NCBI RefSeq assembly: GCF_030272615.1 | Contig: NC_081405.1 | Span: forward strand, 605,540,177-605,604,176 | Direction: 5' to 3' | DNA from: Cryptomeria japonica | Taxonomy: Eukaryota; Streptophyta; Pinopsida; Cupressales; Cupressaceae | Length of the DNA stretch: 64,000 bases | Part shown: one piece after another, positions 22,965 through 35,718 of the stretch | Numbering within the stretch: position 1 is the stretch's first letter | How the letters are laid out: each line of letters begins with the position of its first letter | The notes under the pieces: generated by a model | What the model saw: the letters and a program-made list of their open reading frames with translations, nothing else | The model's database searches: none | What the model was told of the DNA's origin: nothing | Made by a program: the position numbers and the translations under genes

Positions 22965-24340
22965 TTTTATCGGTAAATTTTTTTTATTTTATTAATAACG
23001 GGTTTTTGCTTGGCCCAAACCAAGTGGGGCTACAACTAGGGAACCCCCTCCCTAACCTACAAGGCACCAAAATTTATTGACCCATAAACAAATCAACCCA
23101 TCAAGGCATTTTCTTAATTCCACTCTTGCCCTGTAGGTGAGGCAGCATCTTGGATGTCCCTCTTTCATTGCTCGCTTGATCTTCTTCCCTTGCACTTCTA
23201 TCCACAAATCCCCTTGCATAGTATCTCCTTGAAACTCCTCAACCAAATTAGTAGATGAAACCTCTTTACCTCCCACCACACTGGTAAATCCAACCTTGCA
23301 ACCATCTTTATCTACCATAGTTCTAACAACCTATTCATTGCCCCTGTTCATTGGCATCATCCCCTTAGATGCTTTTGAAGTTGAGGAGCTTGAGTTGTAC
23401 GCACCCTTCACTGTATTATCTACCTCTTCTCTTGTGACCCCCAGATTTGGCTTAACCTTGTCTCTTTTCTCAACTTTCTTAGATCATTCCCCTCTTTTTG
23501 CAAGAAAACTTCATCCTTCTCCTTTGAATAATGGTGAGGGGATGTCTCCACTAGGTAGCTAGTCCCTTTGGTTTCTATTTGAAGCATTTAGCAGCTATAT
23601 GCCCTATTTGGTAGCATCTTCTACATCTAAAAGGGATATTTTCGTAATCCACTAACTGCACCTAGATTCCTTGCACTGATTTCAGAGATAAATCAATAGG
23701 AGGAACCTTTGACATGTCCATCTCTACTAACATGTGTGCATAAGTAGTATGCAAATATTCAAGAGGGCCCTCATCCACCCCAAAGTATTTCCTATTGCTT
23801 TGAAGTTGGATTCAAACCAGAACTAGAATGGTAAGTTTGGAAATCTTACCCATATAGGGATTTTTTCAAAAGACTCAATAGTTGGGTTAAAGGTTGGATG
23901 CCAAGGATTCAGTAAAAGAATATGCTTTTCCTCGCAGCACCACAGATGCTCACAAAGGATTCTCTTCCTATATTTGACATCATCAAACACTACCACAAAA
24001 AAACCACAAGCACCAAGTAAATTTGCACATACCCTTCCAGAATGAGGCTCCAATACTCAATGATCCATTTGTGAGCTTTGCCAAACTTGGCCAAAAACCT
24101 TGAAATCTCCTAATCAAACCCATCTCAACGAAATATAACTAATTCGCCTTCACTTCATCATAGTTTCAATATCAAAACATACCTTTGGTCTATCCACCAC
24201 AAGTTCACCATGAAGAAAAGGCAAAACCGCATCTTTCATGCCCTCAATCCCATAGACTCCCACACCCGTAAAGCCCTTAGCATTCTTGTCCTCCAGCACC
24301 TTTGGACCACCCTGCCTTTCCCTTACATCACACTAAAAAT
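22965..24340 (-). mobile_element. LINE remnant on the minus strand: ORF1 plus 3' tail, no ORF2
   Basis: Reading leftwards from 24340, an ORF1 with a DUF4283 region is followed by a CCHC knuckle, a C-terminal tail, and directly by a LINE-type 3' end with AT-rich tail (22965-23050). ORF2 is missing, so this is an internally deleted or ORF1-only derivative. The 3' tail sequence recurs in isolation at 24930-25035. Confidence 0.65.
23052..24110 (-). pseudogene. LINE ORF1 (DUF4283, CCHC knuckle)
   Basis: 23823-24053 reads RILCEHLWCCEEKHILLLNP then IESFEKIPIWVRFPNLPF, the typical DUF4283 core of plant L1 ORF1 RNA-binding proteins. Further on, at about 23583-23640, comes IPFRCRRCYQIGHIAAKC, a complete CX2CX4HX4C zinc knuckle with all four ligands present. 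23052-23318 (KIKRAMKEGHPRCCLTYRAR) looks like the protein's C-terminal end. Frames change between the parts. The knuckle of this copy is better preserved than those in the other ORF1 remnants of the window. Confidence 0.8.
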
Positions 24341-24349
24341 ACTATTCAC

Positions 24350-26400
24350 AATCATTATCTAATGGAAACATAGATAAATTAATTTTGATATTTTAAAATA
24401 AAGTGAAAAACAATATGCATCTCATTGGTTCCTTTGTTGACAACTAATGAAACATACAAATGAATTCATTGATAAGGTAATCAAGCTTATAAATATGACT
24501 TAAGATTTTTTATAGACTATTAATATTAAATTAAGTGTAAGAATATCTAATTGTTTTAAATAGATCAAGAAATAAGATAAATATACAATTTATATGATTT
24601 TCTTTATTAGTTTTTACCGAAAAAATTAATAATAATATTAATAAATCTAGTTATTAATCGCATTTGTTTTATCTCATTGGCCTGCACTCTTAAGAAAGCG
24701 TTGAATTTTATATATAATGAGAATTATTTAATATTTATTGTCAATTATTTAAATTATGTATTTTTCATCAATTGAACCATGTTTACTTTATTTTTTGTAT
24801 TTTTCATCAATTGAATTGTTTTTACTTTATTTTAGCATACAACTGGAAGTGTTAAAATAGATTGAATTAGTGTTTTCAAATTTGTAGATATTTAAATTAA
24901 AAATAAATTATTTATTTATATTTTTTTTATTGGTAAAAATTATTTTATTAATAATAAGCTGGGTTTTAATCCTGGCCCGAACCAAGTGGGGTTACAAATA
25001 GGGAGCCACCTCCCCAAATTACGAAGTACCAAAATTATTTATTTATTTTAATTATCTAAATATTAAATTTAGATAATGGTTTTCTTACCATAAGATTAGT
25101 AACTTTAGTTTGTAAATATAGATTATTTATATTAACTTTTATAAAATAAAATTTAGGTGACAATGTCTTAACTACAAGATTAGTGATTTCTTATATGTGA
25201 CTAATCTTGAGGTCAAAATTACACCAAAATCTTAGATAAAACGATCTCATTACTAAAACTAAAAATTATGTTGCTAACTCAAATCCTAATCCCAAAATCA
25301 TCTACAATCCTTCAAAGAAACCCACATTACTTCTATGAATAATCCAATAAAATCAACGTAAATTTCATAATTATTAATAAAACCAATATCTTTTGATTTC
25401 ACACCATCCAACTCTCTTCAAACATTTTTTTTTTTACAATAACACAATAAAACCATGATGATATTGACTCTATCTACCCAACAATAATTTTCTCTACTTT
25501 TATGACATGATTTAGTGCTTTTGCATGAAATTATGCATTAACTTTTAATGGTATCTCTTTCTTTCTATGCTAGAATCCTTTAGAACCTTAAATATGATGA
25601 CCATTTATAATTAAATCGTTTTCATGTTAAGTTGTTTGAGCTTAATTCATTATAATAATTTTATAATAAATAAAGTTAAAAATTAGCAGCAAATAATGCC
25701 CTTTAAAGCCCCCACCAGAACAATTACTAGAACACACAAGGCATCATGAAGAGGCTTATAACAACGTTAAAGGTATGAATAAGAATCTCTTTTTGGTAAT
25801 AAAGGTATTGGAATATTTGGTAAAGAGCAAATATGATGGATATGTCATTATTTATTTGACTTTGTTGTTATATTATATTGATTGCTATGGTCCATAAATG
25901 AGAAAAGAATAATTTGACAACATGGAAATCAATATTTATTCTTAAAGCATTTTTGGGGGTTGAGTTAAAAAGGATTGATTTTATTTATTTATTTTTGTGA
26001 TAAAGAGATTTTCATTTATAAAGTCGTTTTAACTATTCGATACGAGCACAAATCTTATGTTAAAACATTTTTAGCTAAGAGTCAGACTGAAAGGTATCTA
26101 TTTCATCAAATTTGTCTAAGACACTATCCCGAACTTAAGGATATAAATTGGAAGTTTGTCTTGAAGATATATAAATAGTCATTGTTTCTTAAGTTTAAGT
26201 CTTGTGGTCAAGTTTGTAGGCTTTAAATGAGTCTATCAAGAATTGTGTAACGTTATATTATTGCCTTGAATAAATTTGGTACATTGGATATTCTTATGTC
26301 ATTGATATCTTCCTTATTTTAAGATTATATTCTAAATATTTCATGCTAGTTTAATATATTGGTTGATTTTAATTAGTGAGGATGATGATATAGTTTATTC
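24350..26400. other. AT-rich DNA, no gene recognised
   Basis: Apart from the LINE tail fragment at 24930-25035, I see only AT-rich sequence with many short stops. A 67-codon open frame at 25975-26178 has no recognisable domain. Confidence 0.6.
24930..25035 (-). repeat. Isolated LINE 3'-tail fragment
   Basis: The segment with ACCAAGTGGGG, GGGAGCCACCTCCCC and GTACCAAAATT repeats the 3' end of the minus-strand LINE remnant (22975-23070), including the TTTATTAATAA stretch. It is a second, heavily 5'-truncated insertion or a fragment of one. Confidence 0.7.
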
Positions 26401-26401
26401 A

Positions 26402-26880
26402 TGTTGGATATAATTACAATTTACTTAAGTTTACTTAGGTAGATGAATAACATTGTAGTTTTCATATGAGACACTTAGGGAGATGTGCATACATTGGGAG
26501 TGTGTATGGAGGAGAATTTCCACCTTTTATGGTGTGATCTTGTTATTACTTTATCATATACACTTATTGTGGAGTGAGAATTCCACCTTCAGTGGGTGAT
26601 CCACCTCATGTGGAATATTTTACTGTTTCTCCTACCTATCCTTACCTACCCTTGCATCTCATTGAGCCACATGTCATCATTGTGTGCTCTCTTGTCTCTT
26701 AGCCATGTCTTTATAAGTAGGCTCATCTACATTATATGAAAGAATTCTTGATGATCTAGTTGATCAGTATTTTCATTTTGATTTGAATACAGTTTATTCT
26801 TATCAATCTATTTTGTCTCTTTATTGTGCTATTCATTGTGCCCTAGATCTTGGCTATTTATTCTTCACATGTAGATTAAA
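26402..26880 (+). mobile_element. Putative small copia-type LTR
   Basis: It begins TGTTGGATATAATT. It has a TATA-like box (TTTATAAGTAGG, near 26710), a TCATC-rich leader and a pyrimidine-rich end, like the R-U5 part of short copia or TRIM LTRs. I could not fix the 3' end or find a target duplication, so this is tentative. Confidence 0.4.
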
Positions 26881-28602
26881 TTCACTATCTTCATATATCA
26901 TATATTTAATAGAATGGAGCATATCATAACATTTTTAAATTCAAAACTAATAAACTATAATTATAAAAAAATATGTTTTTTAAAACTAATAAATATTTTC
27001 CACCTCTTTTATTTAAGGATTAAAACTGAATATCATATTTATTATAGACAATTATGAACTTATTAAAAAAAAATTAAAAATAAGTAGGTGATAGAGGAGC
27101 ATATTCCTTGATGTGGATTTGGCTTGGTGCCTAGTTGTGCTGATTGGAGATTGATTATGTGGATTTATTGTCGTGATCTGACCGCTTCTCTAGATGTTGG
27201 GTTGTACTTATGGATGCCTTGTTGTTGCATGATTGTTCTTGGATTCTTATTTTATTCTTTGCCTATAATGTGTTATGTTCTCGTTATGGCTATTGATGTA
27301 TTGGATTGCTTCATGGTGGTCATGATTATGTTGTTGAAATGAGTTGTTATATTGTCTTATTGTGCCTAGGTGTGAGAACTTATGTGATATGGTTGATTAT
27401 GTTCCTGAGAGTGATGCATTGTGTCATTCTACCTGAATTGTCCATGTGCACCTATTGATGTTGGTGTATTGGTTTAATGCGGAATAAGTGTAGTTTTCAA
27501 TGTTAAATGATCGTTGAGTTAAATTGATGTCATGATTCAAAACTATCATATTGAGATGTTGATATGAATGATATACTGAAAAGTGAATTTGATTGATCAT
27601 TAAAATGTAGCAAGTGATATTTTATGTTATTTTACTCAATTAAAGATATTAAATGCTTATTATTGCAATTGATAGGATACATGTTAGATTTAGTTGATGT
27701 GACTATATTATGATGTTTATTATGTTTATAATGATGGATTATGTACTGACCATATTATTGTGTTGACCCCAATTGGAGAAATATCATATTTGTATATATG
27801 TGCTTCAGTTATGATGAACATGCGCAGATACCCGTAATGTGTTTGAGTGAAGCAGGTACAAGGCATCAACTCCACCTGGCTCCAGAAACCTGAGTGTGCC
27901 CATTTCCCAAATAGTGGTTAACAACAAGTAGCACACTAGCCAAAATATCCTCAAGTCAAAACCCATTGTTCCTTATTAAGGAAGATTTCCTTATATTTTG
28001 ATAATTGTGCCCGGATTAGCGTAGTTGGTAGTGTTTGGAAAAATCGGTCATCATGTGTAGTCAACACGTAAAGAGTGTTTAAACATTTTGGCTTATTTGT
28101 TATTTATCACTGTATTTTATTATATATTAATGATGTTTTAATGTTATTGTGGCAACTTAATAATTGAATACTTTATTCTGCCTTATATGTATTTAAAATG
28201 AAGGCAATTGCCTAATATGAGGTTTGGGCCTTTTGGGAATTTATCGATATTATCTAATTTTAATTATTTTAATATAAAAAATAGTTATTGAGATTTAATG
28301 GTAATTAAATGGCAATTTAATATTTAATGTTTAAACATGCCATATGAGTATGTAAAATGTTGGTAATTGCATGATTTAGCTTGTGGGGTTATTTAGGGAT
28401 TTTATTATTGATTTAAGTGGTGTTTAAATTATTATTATTTTATTCCCACTTCAAAAAGTGAATTTTATAATGGGGAATTAGAAGTTTATTTGACACTTAG
28501 TCATTTTTATCATATGTTTGCTCTCCAAAACAAAGAGACTACACTTGGATTTTTATTTGTTTGTTGGGAATGAATGGATGGGAAGAATTTTGTGGATGAT
28601 GG
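26881..28602. other. Repeat-derived DNA, no gene
   Basis: No coding region is visible. A short stretch at about 27890 (CCACCTGGCT... CTGAGTGTGCCC) resembles 16165-16215 in the 4.57-kb insertion, which suggests an older, diverged relative of that LTR family. Confidence 0.4.
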
Positions 28603-29457
28603 TTGTTGGTAATTGACACTCATTGGATTCATGTGTTGTCATTGATGGCAACAAGATTCTATTGAAGGCATACACCGGTAGATACCGACATTGGAGTAAT
28701 CAGGGTCATCATCGGCACCGGCACCGGCATCCAGCACTTCAGTGAAGCCAACATCAGTCTGGGATCCAGAAGCCTTTATTTGTAAAACCATTTTGTATAG
28801 GGCCGACATTGAATATCTTTTTGTATTTTAAGCCGACATAAGACATATTGTTTGTAGAGGGTATATAAGTCAGTCTATTAGGTCATTTTGTGATATGACA
28901 AGGAAGTAGAATAAAGTGATGCGAAGGATATGTATGTAGATCATTTTGTATGCAAAATTTATATCATGCAATGATCAGTAGATGGTTTGTAAAGCATTCT
29001 TGGAGGAAAGGAGATACCGGTAGAAGGGTTCAGGGTTTATGAACCGGTACAGAACAAAGCTTTAATCGGAACTCTTTTTGGCATTGTAGATGCATTTTGT
29101 GAGTTCATCATTACTTTTTTATCTCAATAGAAGCTTATAGTCAGTGAGACTCTTTTGTGTTCAGCGGTGTGCCTTCCTGCATGTGCAGGCCCCTATGTTA
29201 TGTAATATCTTTTATATGGCCAGTGAATTGATATTGTGGGTCACAAATCCCACCATGGTTTTTCCTCTTTGAGTTTTTCCACATATAAAATTATGTGTGT
29301 TATGGTGTTCATTCATGTGGTTGGTTTATTTACTTCATGTTATATGTTTCTTCATTTACCGGTTTATATGTGTATGTTATAATAAGGTAAAATCTTATAT
29401 TACCGGTAGAACACTGATTCACCCCCCCCCCTTCTTAGTGTTCTTGGATTCCAACAG
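28603..29457 (+). mobile_element. Solo copia LTR, family A (855 bp)
   Basis: It starts (T)TGTTGGTAATTGACAC and ends with a C-run, TTCTTAGTGTTCTTGG and ATTCCAACA. The 5-bp duplication GATGG flanks it (28598-28602 and 29458-29462) if the extra T at 28603 is counted as LTR. There is no internal region. It shares the poly-C end, ACCGGT motifs and CACCATGGTTTTTCC block with the LTRs at 1-730 and 12545-13673. Confidence 0.9.
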
Positions 29458-29462
29458 ATGGC

Positions 29463-29840
29463 TTGTTGGATTTATGTTGGGAAAACCTTCTTGATGTTCA
29501 AAAGATCCGTTTAACCATTGAGTATGTGCACTTTAATTCAAGTTTCAAATTTGCTCAAGTTAAGATAAATATTTATTGATTTCTCCCAATTTCCTCATCC
29601 TTTTTTATTGAAAATAGTTTTGTTTGAGTAGCAATATGTTAAAAGAATGATTTTAAATTTTAAATCAAATGGATCCATGCCTTGTATAATTTGTATTGAT
29701 GAAAAATTCAAAATGATGCCCTAGGTAGGTTTAGCTGCCAAAATTTGTGTAGAATGGTTAAATAGTGAATTTTATTGTTTTTTTCTATTAGATATAATGA
29801 AAGAAAAATGCATCAAATTCGTCGAATCTGTTTAATCAAA
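29463..29840. other. Unassigned DNA between solo LTR and LINE
   Basis: No open frame or element recognised. It probably continues the host DNA of the solo LTR insertion, because the sequence on both sides of the LTR joins smoothly once one GATGG is removed. Confidence 0.4.
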
Positions 29841-30021
29841 ACATAAGAAATTATCCTCTATCTCCCAACAAACATAAATACATCATATACAGACCTGCCA
29901 ACTATAACCAACAAAATTACGACAGTATAAACAATATGTACAATTGATGAGCCCAAAACAAACTATGCATAGTCAAATTCCCTAGTAGGAGAGATACAAT
30001 CTCCAATAGAATCCATCTAGG

Positions 30022-33000
30022 CTATCCACCCTTGTGGACCATCATTCCACAACAACACTTTACCCCACTAAAAAGGTTCAACGTAGGGGAGATACGCCAA
30101 TTCAGCCATTGGAATATCTTGCACCTGTTGTAGTCCATCCATGCCCCTTTGGGAATGAATATCACACATGAAGCTATCCAGTCTGATCTCAAACAATGTC
30201 TTATCTTCAGTGCACCGAGACCATGAGAAGCCATGGGAAATTTCCTAGGTAAACACTCTGGCAGGACCATCCTAAAGAAAATTTTCAAATTTCCTCCAAG
30301 CCAGTTGAATAACCACTGTAACCTGCATGTTAACATGATGAACAATGAGTCTCCTTAGAGAATTGATAAGAGATATATCCCTTCCATTAAAAATATTATC
30401 ATTCCTAAACTTCCAAATGAGACACAATAACTCTAAAGAGAAAACAAACCAAAACATGTTAGCAGTTTTCTTAATTATTTGGACCCTACCAGTAACCACC
30501 TCAAAAATCATAATATTATCATCAATACCAACTCCAAAAATATTCCATACTTCTCTGGAAAACAAGCAATCAAATAAAATGTGTTTAATGAACTCAATAT
30601 TTCTACAACAAGAACTTATATTAGGCTCCTCATTGGGTTGTCTTATGGGTAGTTTTTGAAGAATAAACTGCCAACCAAATTACTTTTTCTTAAGCTCATT
30701 CAAGCAATTCCACCAGCTATCAAACACTTTATGCCAAAAGGCCTCTTCATAGTATAGGTTTTAGCAGTCATTAGCATGGGAAAGAATATATTTGCCACTA
30801 ACAAGAACATAACATATATCTTTAGCTTTAGCCTTAGTCAAGGAGGATCCATCAAGTCACTTAAAAGAGGTGAACCTGGAAGTATCAGAGTCACAGGCTT
30901 TAGGAAAGTCTAGAATGGAGCAAGCCTCACTCAAAACAATATAGGTTTTATGGTGAGAGACTGGATCCCAAAGATAGTTATAAAATCATTCCAACTTAGC
31001 AAGTGCCCATCTTTAAAATTTTCTGAGAACTTTCTTAATCCTTTTGCTTCCCAGACCTTAGTTGAACATCCTTGAAGCAAGGATAGAGGTTTATCCTTGT
31101 GCATTAGGTTTCACCAAATACACTGCTCACCATAGATCTCACCATTAGACCCAACAATATTGTTATTGGAAATATGCTTCCTCGCCATCTCCCAAGCTTT
31201 CCAAATTGATCAAAAAATAATTGATCCTGAAGGCCTGACATCAAAACATCCAGCAATGATGTCACAAAGAGGGAGGTTACTCCACAAGGGGCTCTTCTTA
31301 GGGATAGTCATGGATATATTATCTTATCATAACTTTACATGGCTCATCCCCAAGAAGAGCTCTACATATCCATTTAGCAACTAGAGATATACCCTACCAC
31401 CTTAAGTCCTTAAGGCCTAATTCCCCAGATTTCTTGTTCATACTACACCAAGGCCATTTAACTACATGTTTTTCCTTTCTTCCTATCCCATCTGACCATA
31501 AAAATTGCCTGATTTGCTTCTATATGTGATAGAATTGATATTTGTTAAATAGTCAAGCTAAAGAGTAATAAATCTTGTAAGATGAGAGGATATTCTGACA
31601 AACTTGTACTCTCCCTGCCAATGAGAGGAAATGTTTATTCTATTTTCCCCTTTTTTTTTCAATCTTATCTCTGACCCATTCCCACATAATCTTTAAATTT
31701 GGGTTAGTGACAAAGGGTATACCTAGGTATCTAACCACCTGATCAGACCCTCTCCATGATAAGGAGTATTTACTACACCAAGGTGGGGGTTGGTCATTCC
31801 AACCTAGCAAAATGGATTTTGGGAGTGAGACTTTACTACCTAATGCTTAACAAAATAAGTCTAGCTTAACCATAAGTGAGTCCAAGTTACCTTCTTCTAA
31901 CTTATTGAAGATAGTAGTATCATCAACAAATGGTATATTAGAGAGATCCTCCCCATTGGGTAAGTGATGCCTTTCACTTTGGGGGAGGCAATAGAATCTC
32001 TCATTGGATACCGCAAAGCATCAGCAGTAATAACAAAAATAGTCAAGGCCAAAGGGTATCCTTGCCTAATTGATCTAGAAAGCTCAAAATACTCAAACTT
32101 ACAACCATTTATTTCCACACATGCTTTAGCGTTCCTCATCAGGATATTGACCATTCTGTAATAATGATCCAGAAAACCAAAACTAACCATCATCATATTC
32201 ACAAAACTCCACTCAATTTTATCATATGCTTTCTAAAAATCAAGCAGTAATAATGCAGCATCCTGGCTAGAGTCTTTTGCCTAGTGCATTACCTCCTAAC
32301 AAGTAAGCGGATTCTCTAGAATATATCTTCCCTTAAAAAAGAATGTCTAGGTGGGGTTAATCACTTTGGGTAGAATGGATTCCAATCTTTGTGCTAAGGC
32401 CTTATCCAAGATTTTGTAAGATACATTTAGCAGTTTAATAGGGATCAATTTAGTAAGACCTTTTTAATGTCCTCTCAGAGGGATCCCTTGTCGATTGCCT
32501 ATTGATAGACCTATAGGAGATCCATCCCAATCAAATCAATATAATCTCTATAAAATTTAGTAGGGAGTCAATCTGGACCAGGGACTTTGCCATTATTGAG
32601 AGATTGAATGGCCTCCTTGATCTCTTCCAAAGTAAGTTTCTTGTTTAAAAACTCTAAGTAATCACTACCAATCTTCCTTGGAATAACGTTCTTAATAAAT
32701 TCTCTAGCTCTAGACTTGTTCACCTGGTTATCCTTGGAATAAAACAATTTCTTATAAAAATTATCAAAGGCATTCAAGATATCTAGTTTCTTTGTGATAG
32801 CTTCACCATTATCGCATACACTGTTAATACATACTCTATCTTACTTAGCTTTGAGAAACTCAAAAAGGTATTTAGAACCTTTACAACCACTCTCAAGCCA
32901 AGAAACCCTCACTCTAGTCCTTGCACCCTGAATCCTCCTATTTTGAATCCTTTTGAGAGTGTCCTTATCTTGGCTTAAAAGGCTCACGACCTCCAAATTA

Positions 33001-34028
33001 GATGGATTATTCTAAATCTCCTCCTCGGCCTTTTGAAGATTGAGGTGGGAAATAGTCTCCTCTCTTCAAGTGTCCTTGGCCAACTTTCTCCCTACTTCCT
33101 GAAACAAATGTCTCCAGCTAGTCACATTTTGAGTCCATTCCTATATGGGGCTACCATGCTAGCTAATAACGTTATTAAATTGCCTAATAATATAAATTTC
33201 ATGTTTCACCTCCTCCTCTTTTAATAGACTAACATTCAGGTAAAAAGCCTCTTATTTACACTTCAATCTTTGGGGTAAGGTGTTGTGAGAAACAAAAGTC
33301 TAGATGGGATGATGGTCAAAAAGGGTGTTGGGGCTGGCCCTTGCAATGGAGCCATCCTGGCTTTTGCAGACTTTGAAGAAGTCCTTGTTATGGTATAATC
33401 TATCAATTTTGTAGTAGATCCTCCTACTACCTTTTTGGTAGCTACACCATGTAAAACAGATTGTTTTCTCTTCTTTCTTGCAACTTGCTAAGGGGTCAAC
33501 AAGGTTGAGTTTGTTGATCTTGTTGTTCCAGAATAATCTCTCCTCCCCTTTCCATTCCACCCTACATTCTCCAAATTTATCACTATGACATTCTACCATG
33601 TCAAATTCCCCTCCAATTAACCTAGGAATGTTCTCTAATTTAGACATCCACTTCCACAATTATGTTTTATCCTTATAATCATTAGAGGCATACATTGAAC
33701 ATACCCCAAACTCTAAGTCTTGAACTTTCAGAACTATCCACACAAGCCTGTTACAAGGAGAACAACCCCATCTGGAAACAGATTTACTCCATTTATCACT
33801 CAGCATGATACTTGCACCTCCTTTGCCCTTTACATGTTTAGTGGTAAAATATTCAGCATCTATCCATATGCACTTAAGGATGATGTCAGGCCAAAACTCA
33901 ACCACTTTTAACTCTTGCAGGAGAAGGATATCAATGTTTTTATATAGCTTAAGGAACCTTTTCACAACGTATTTTTTGTCAGGGGATTCTAGTCCCCTCA
34001 CGTTCCATGAGTTAGTATTGACTTCCAT
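30022..34028 (-). pseudogene. LINE ORF2 (endonuclease, RT, zf-RVT), broken
   Basis: The endonuclease starts near 34028: SWNVRGLESPDKK, then LLLQELKV with the catalytic Glu. 33300-33659 adds LIGGEFDMVE, FTWCSYQKGSRRIYYKIDR and LFDHHPI, matching the conserved Asn/Asp, Arg-Asp and Asp-His boxes. RT lies at 32568-32777 (FYKKLFYSKD; LNNGKVPGPD) and 31897-32202 (RSIRQGYPLALTIF). The catalytic FVDD is intact on the minus strand at 31919-31930. 30022-30790 is the zf-RVT and C-terminal region (LIWKFRNDNIFNGRD). Several frameshifts and stops are present. No RNase H follows. Confidence 0.85.
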
Positions 34029-34036
34029 GGAAAAAT

Positions 34037-35718
34037 TTAGGAGGTAGAGTCTAGAGGAGCCCTAAAGTTGTCATACCATTTAGACAACTGACCTTCAGGG
34101 GCCTTAACCTCACTGGGACTCCCTCTTTTTCTTTTGAACTCAAAAATATGTTCAAATCCCATGTGAGAGGTAGCTATCTGCACCTTCTTTTCTTTATGTT
34201 TTTTTAATCCTTGCTTATTGTGGGCCTTTCTAAGTCCAATTTCCTTCATAGATTCCTCCATAATGTTATCATTGGGAGAACTCTTAAATAGGACTATGGC
34301 CCATTTTTTATCTTTACCTTCAGACCTAATCGACTCAGTATCATCTTCCACTTCCATCTTATCAAGAGACCCCTCCTCCATGATAGGCTCAAGACTCAAA
34401 CAAGGAATATCTACCCCTCTAATAGATTCCAAACCAATATGAAGGGGGGTTGCAGAGGGGCTCATAGGGGGGAGATTCTTTTGAAAGTAAATTCACACCC
34501 TCGCCAATAAAATTGACATCCAAATGTAACTCCTGGTCACCATAAGAGCTATTGAGTATTTTACCAAAACTGAACAACTTAGACCCCTGAACAGACCCCT
34601 CATTATAATCTGATAGGTTGTCAGTAGGGCTAGGGTAAGTTCCCCTATCAGGAATGGGCCTATCAAGAGAAGGGGAAACCTAAGAAGGTGAAACTAGGGA
34701 TGAAGACAATATGTTCAGAGGATTGATTCACACCAACCCCAGACTCCAAAACATTATGCACCCTAAGTTTGGTGTTATTCAACTTTTTAAATTTCTCCAA
34801 AATAATTTGTTAAGCATTAAGAGTCCTATGCTTAGGGGGACTCACATTATCCAAAGGAGGGGGAATAGAGGTCTGATATCCAATCGAAGAATAATTAACT
34901 TTTCAAATGTCAATACTCAAGGAATTCAATTTATCCATCAGAGGGGTACTGCATTACACAAGGAGGCATTACAAGAAGGGTTTGTGAGAGTCAACAATAG
35001 CTTGGAATGCAAGGGAACATCTATAGGCTCACCAAAAATCCACTTAATGCCACACAGAAGATTACTCGGGGAGTTGTGAGAGGCCAACGAGGAGGAAGGG
35101 GCATTCAAGCAATCAATCAAAGGTGGTAACTCAGAATTAATAGGATCAACGGAAGGGTTTGAATTAAGAGTAACCCCATTAGTTTTCTTTTCAAGGAGGG
35201 GGTAGTGTTTTTTTAGATGTCCCTCTCTTCTGCAGAGGAAGAAAGCATTTATTCCTCCCAAAAAATCAATAGGGCAAGTAACAATTTCATTAATTAACTC
35301 AATTTTGATATCCTTGGGAAGATCTCTTCCTAGTTTAATAGACAACAATAGTTGGGCATCCATGTGAGGCAACAACTATACAAATTCATACATTCAAAGA
35401 ATATTTCCAAGGGGTTCCATAGCATTAGGAATTGCAATCCATAAATAAGGAGGAATATTCTTAACTATAACCCGTCTAGGGCTCAACAGAGCCAAAATCT
35501 CATCATTGTTATCATCCAGGTCCCAAGATAGGGCCCTAAAATACCCAGACCCTATCACCCAGAATTGTCTCTCTACTATAGCTTCCTAGCTATCAAGATT
35601 TTTACAAAAAATGAGAAAAAGGCCCTTCTAAATCATCCTACAAAAGGAGAATGCAAACCCCAACTTTTTCACCCAAATATTATGCAACCAATCATTCATA
35701 AACTTCCTAGATGGTAAA
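34037..35718 (-). pseudogene. LINE ORF1 (DUF4283, damaged knuckle), 5' cut
   Basis: The N-terminal DUF4283 region starts at the cut edge (KFMNDWLHNIWVKKLGFAFS) and continues to about 35380. Then comes LLLSIKLGRDLPKDIKIELI, followed by FFLCRREGHLKKHYP near 35209-35255, a CCHC knuckle in which the first and last Cys are changed to Phe and Tyr. A long hydrophilic C-terminal region ends at 34037, 9 bp from the ORF2 start. ORF1 binds element RNA. Frames are interrupted, and open frames on the plus strand here are antisense shadows. Confidence 0.75.

Larger units (their letters stand above)
29850..35718 (-). mobile_element. L1-type LINE, copy 3 (ORF1 and ORF2), minus strand
   Basis: From 35718 leftwards come ORF1 (DUF4283 and knuckle), ORF2 endonuclease, RT, and zf-RVT to about 30000. 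The 5' end is cut exactly at the start of the Tat-type LTR at 35719, so the gypsy element probably inserted into this LINE. The 3' boundary is approximate; no poly(A) tail was clear. Confidence 0.85.

Noticed and set aside
25975-26178. Short open frame of 67 codons as a possible host gene
   Set aside because: No recognisable motif, AT-rich surroundings, no splice or promoter evidence.
27124-27342. Hydrophobic 72-codon open frame as a small membrane protein
   Set aside because: Lies in repeat-like T-rich DNA and has no supporting context.
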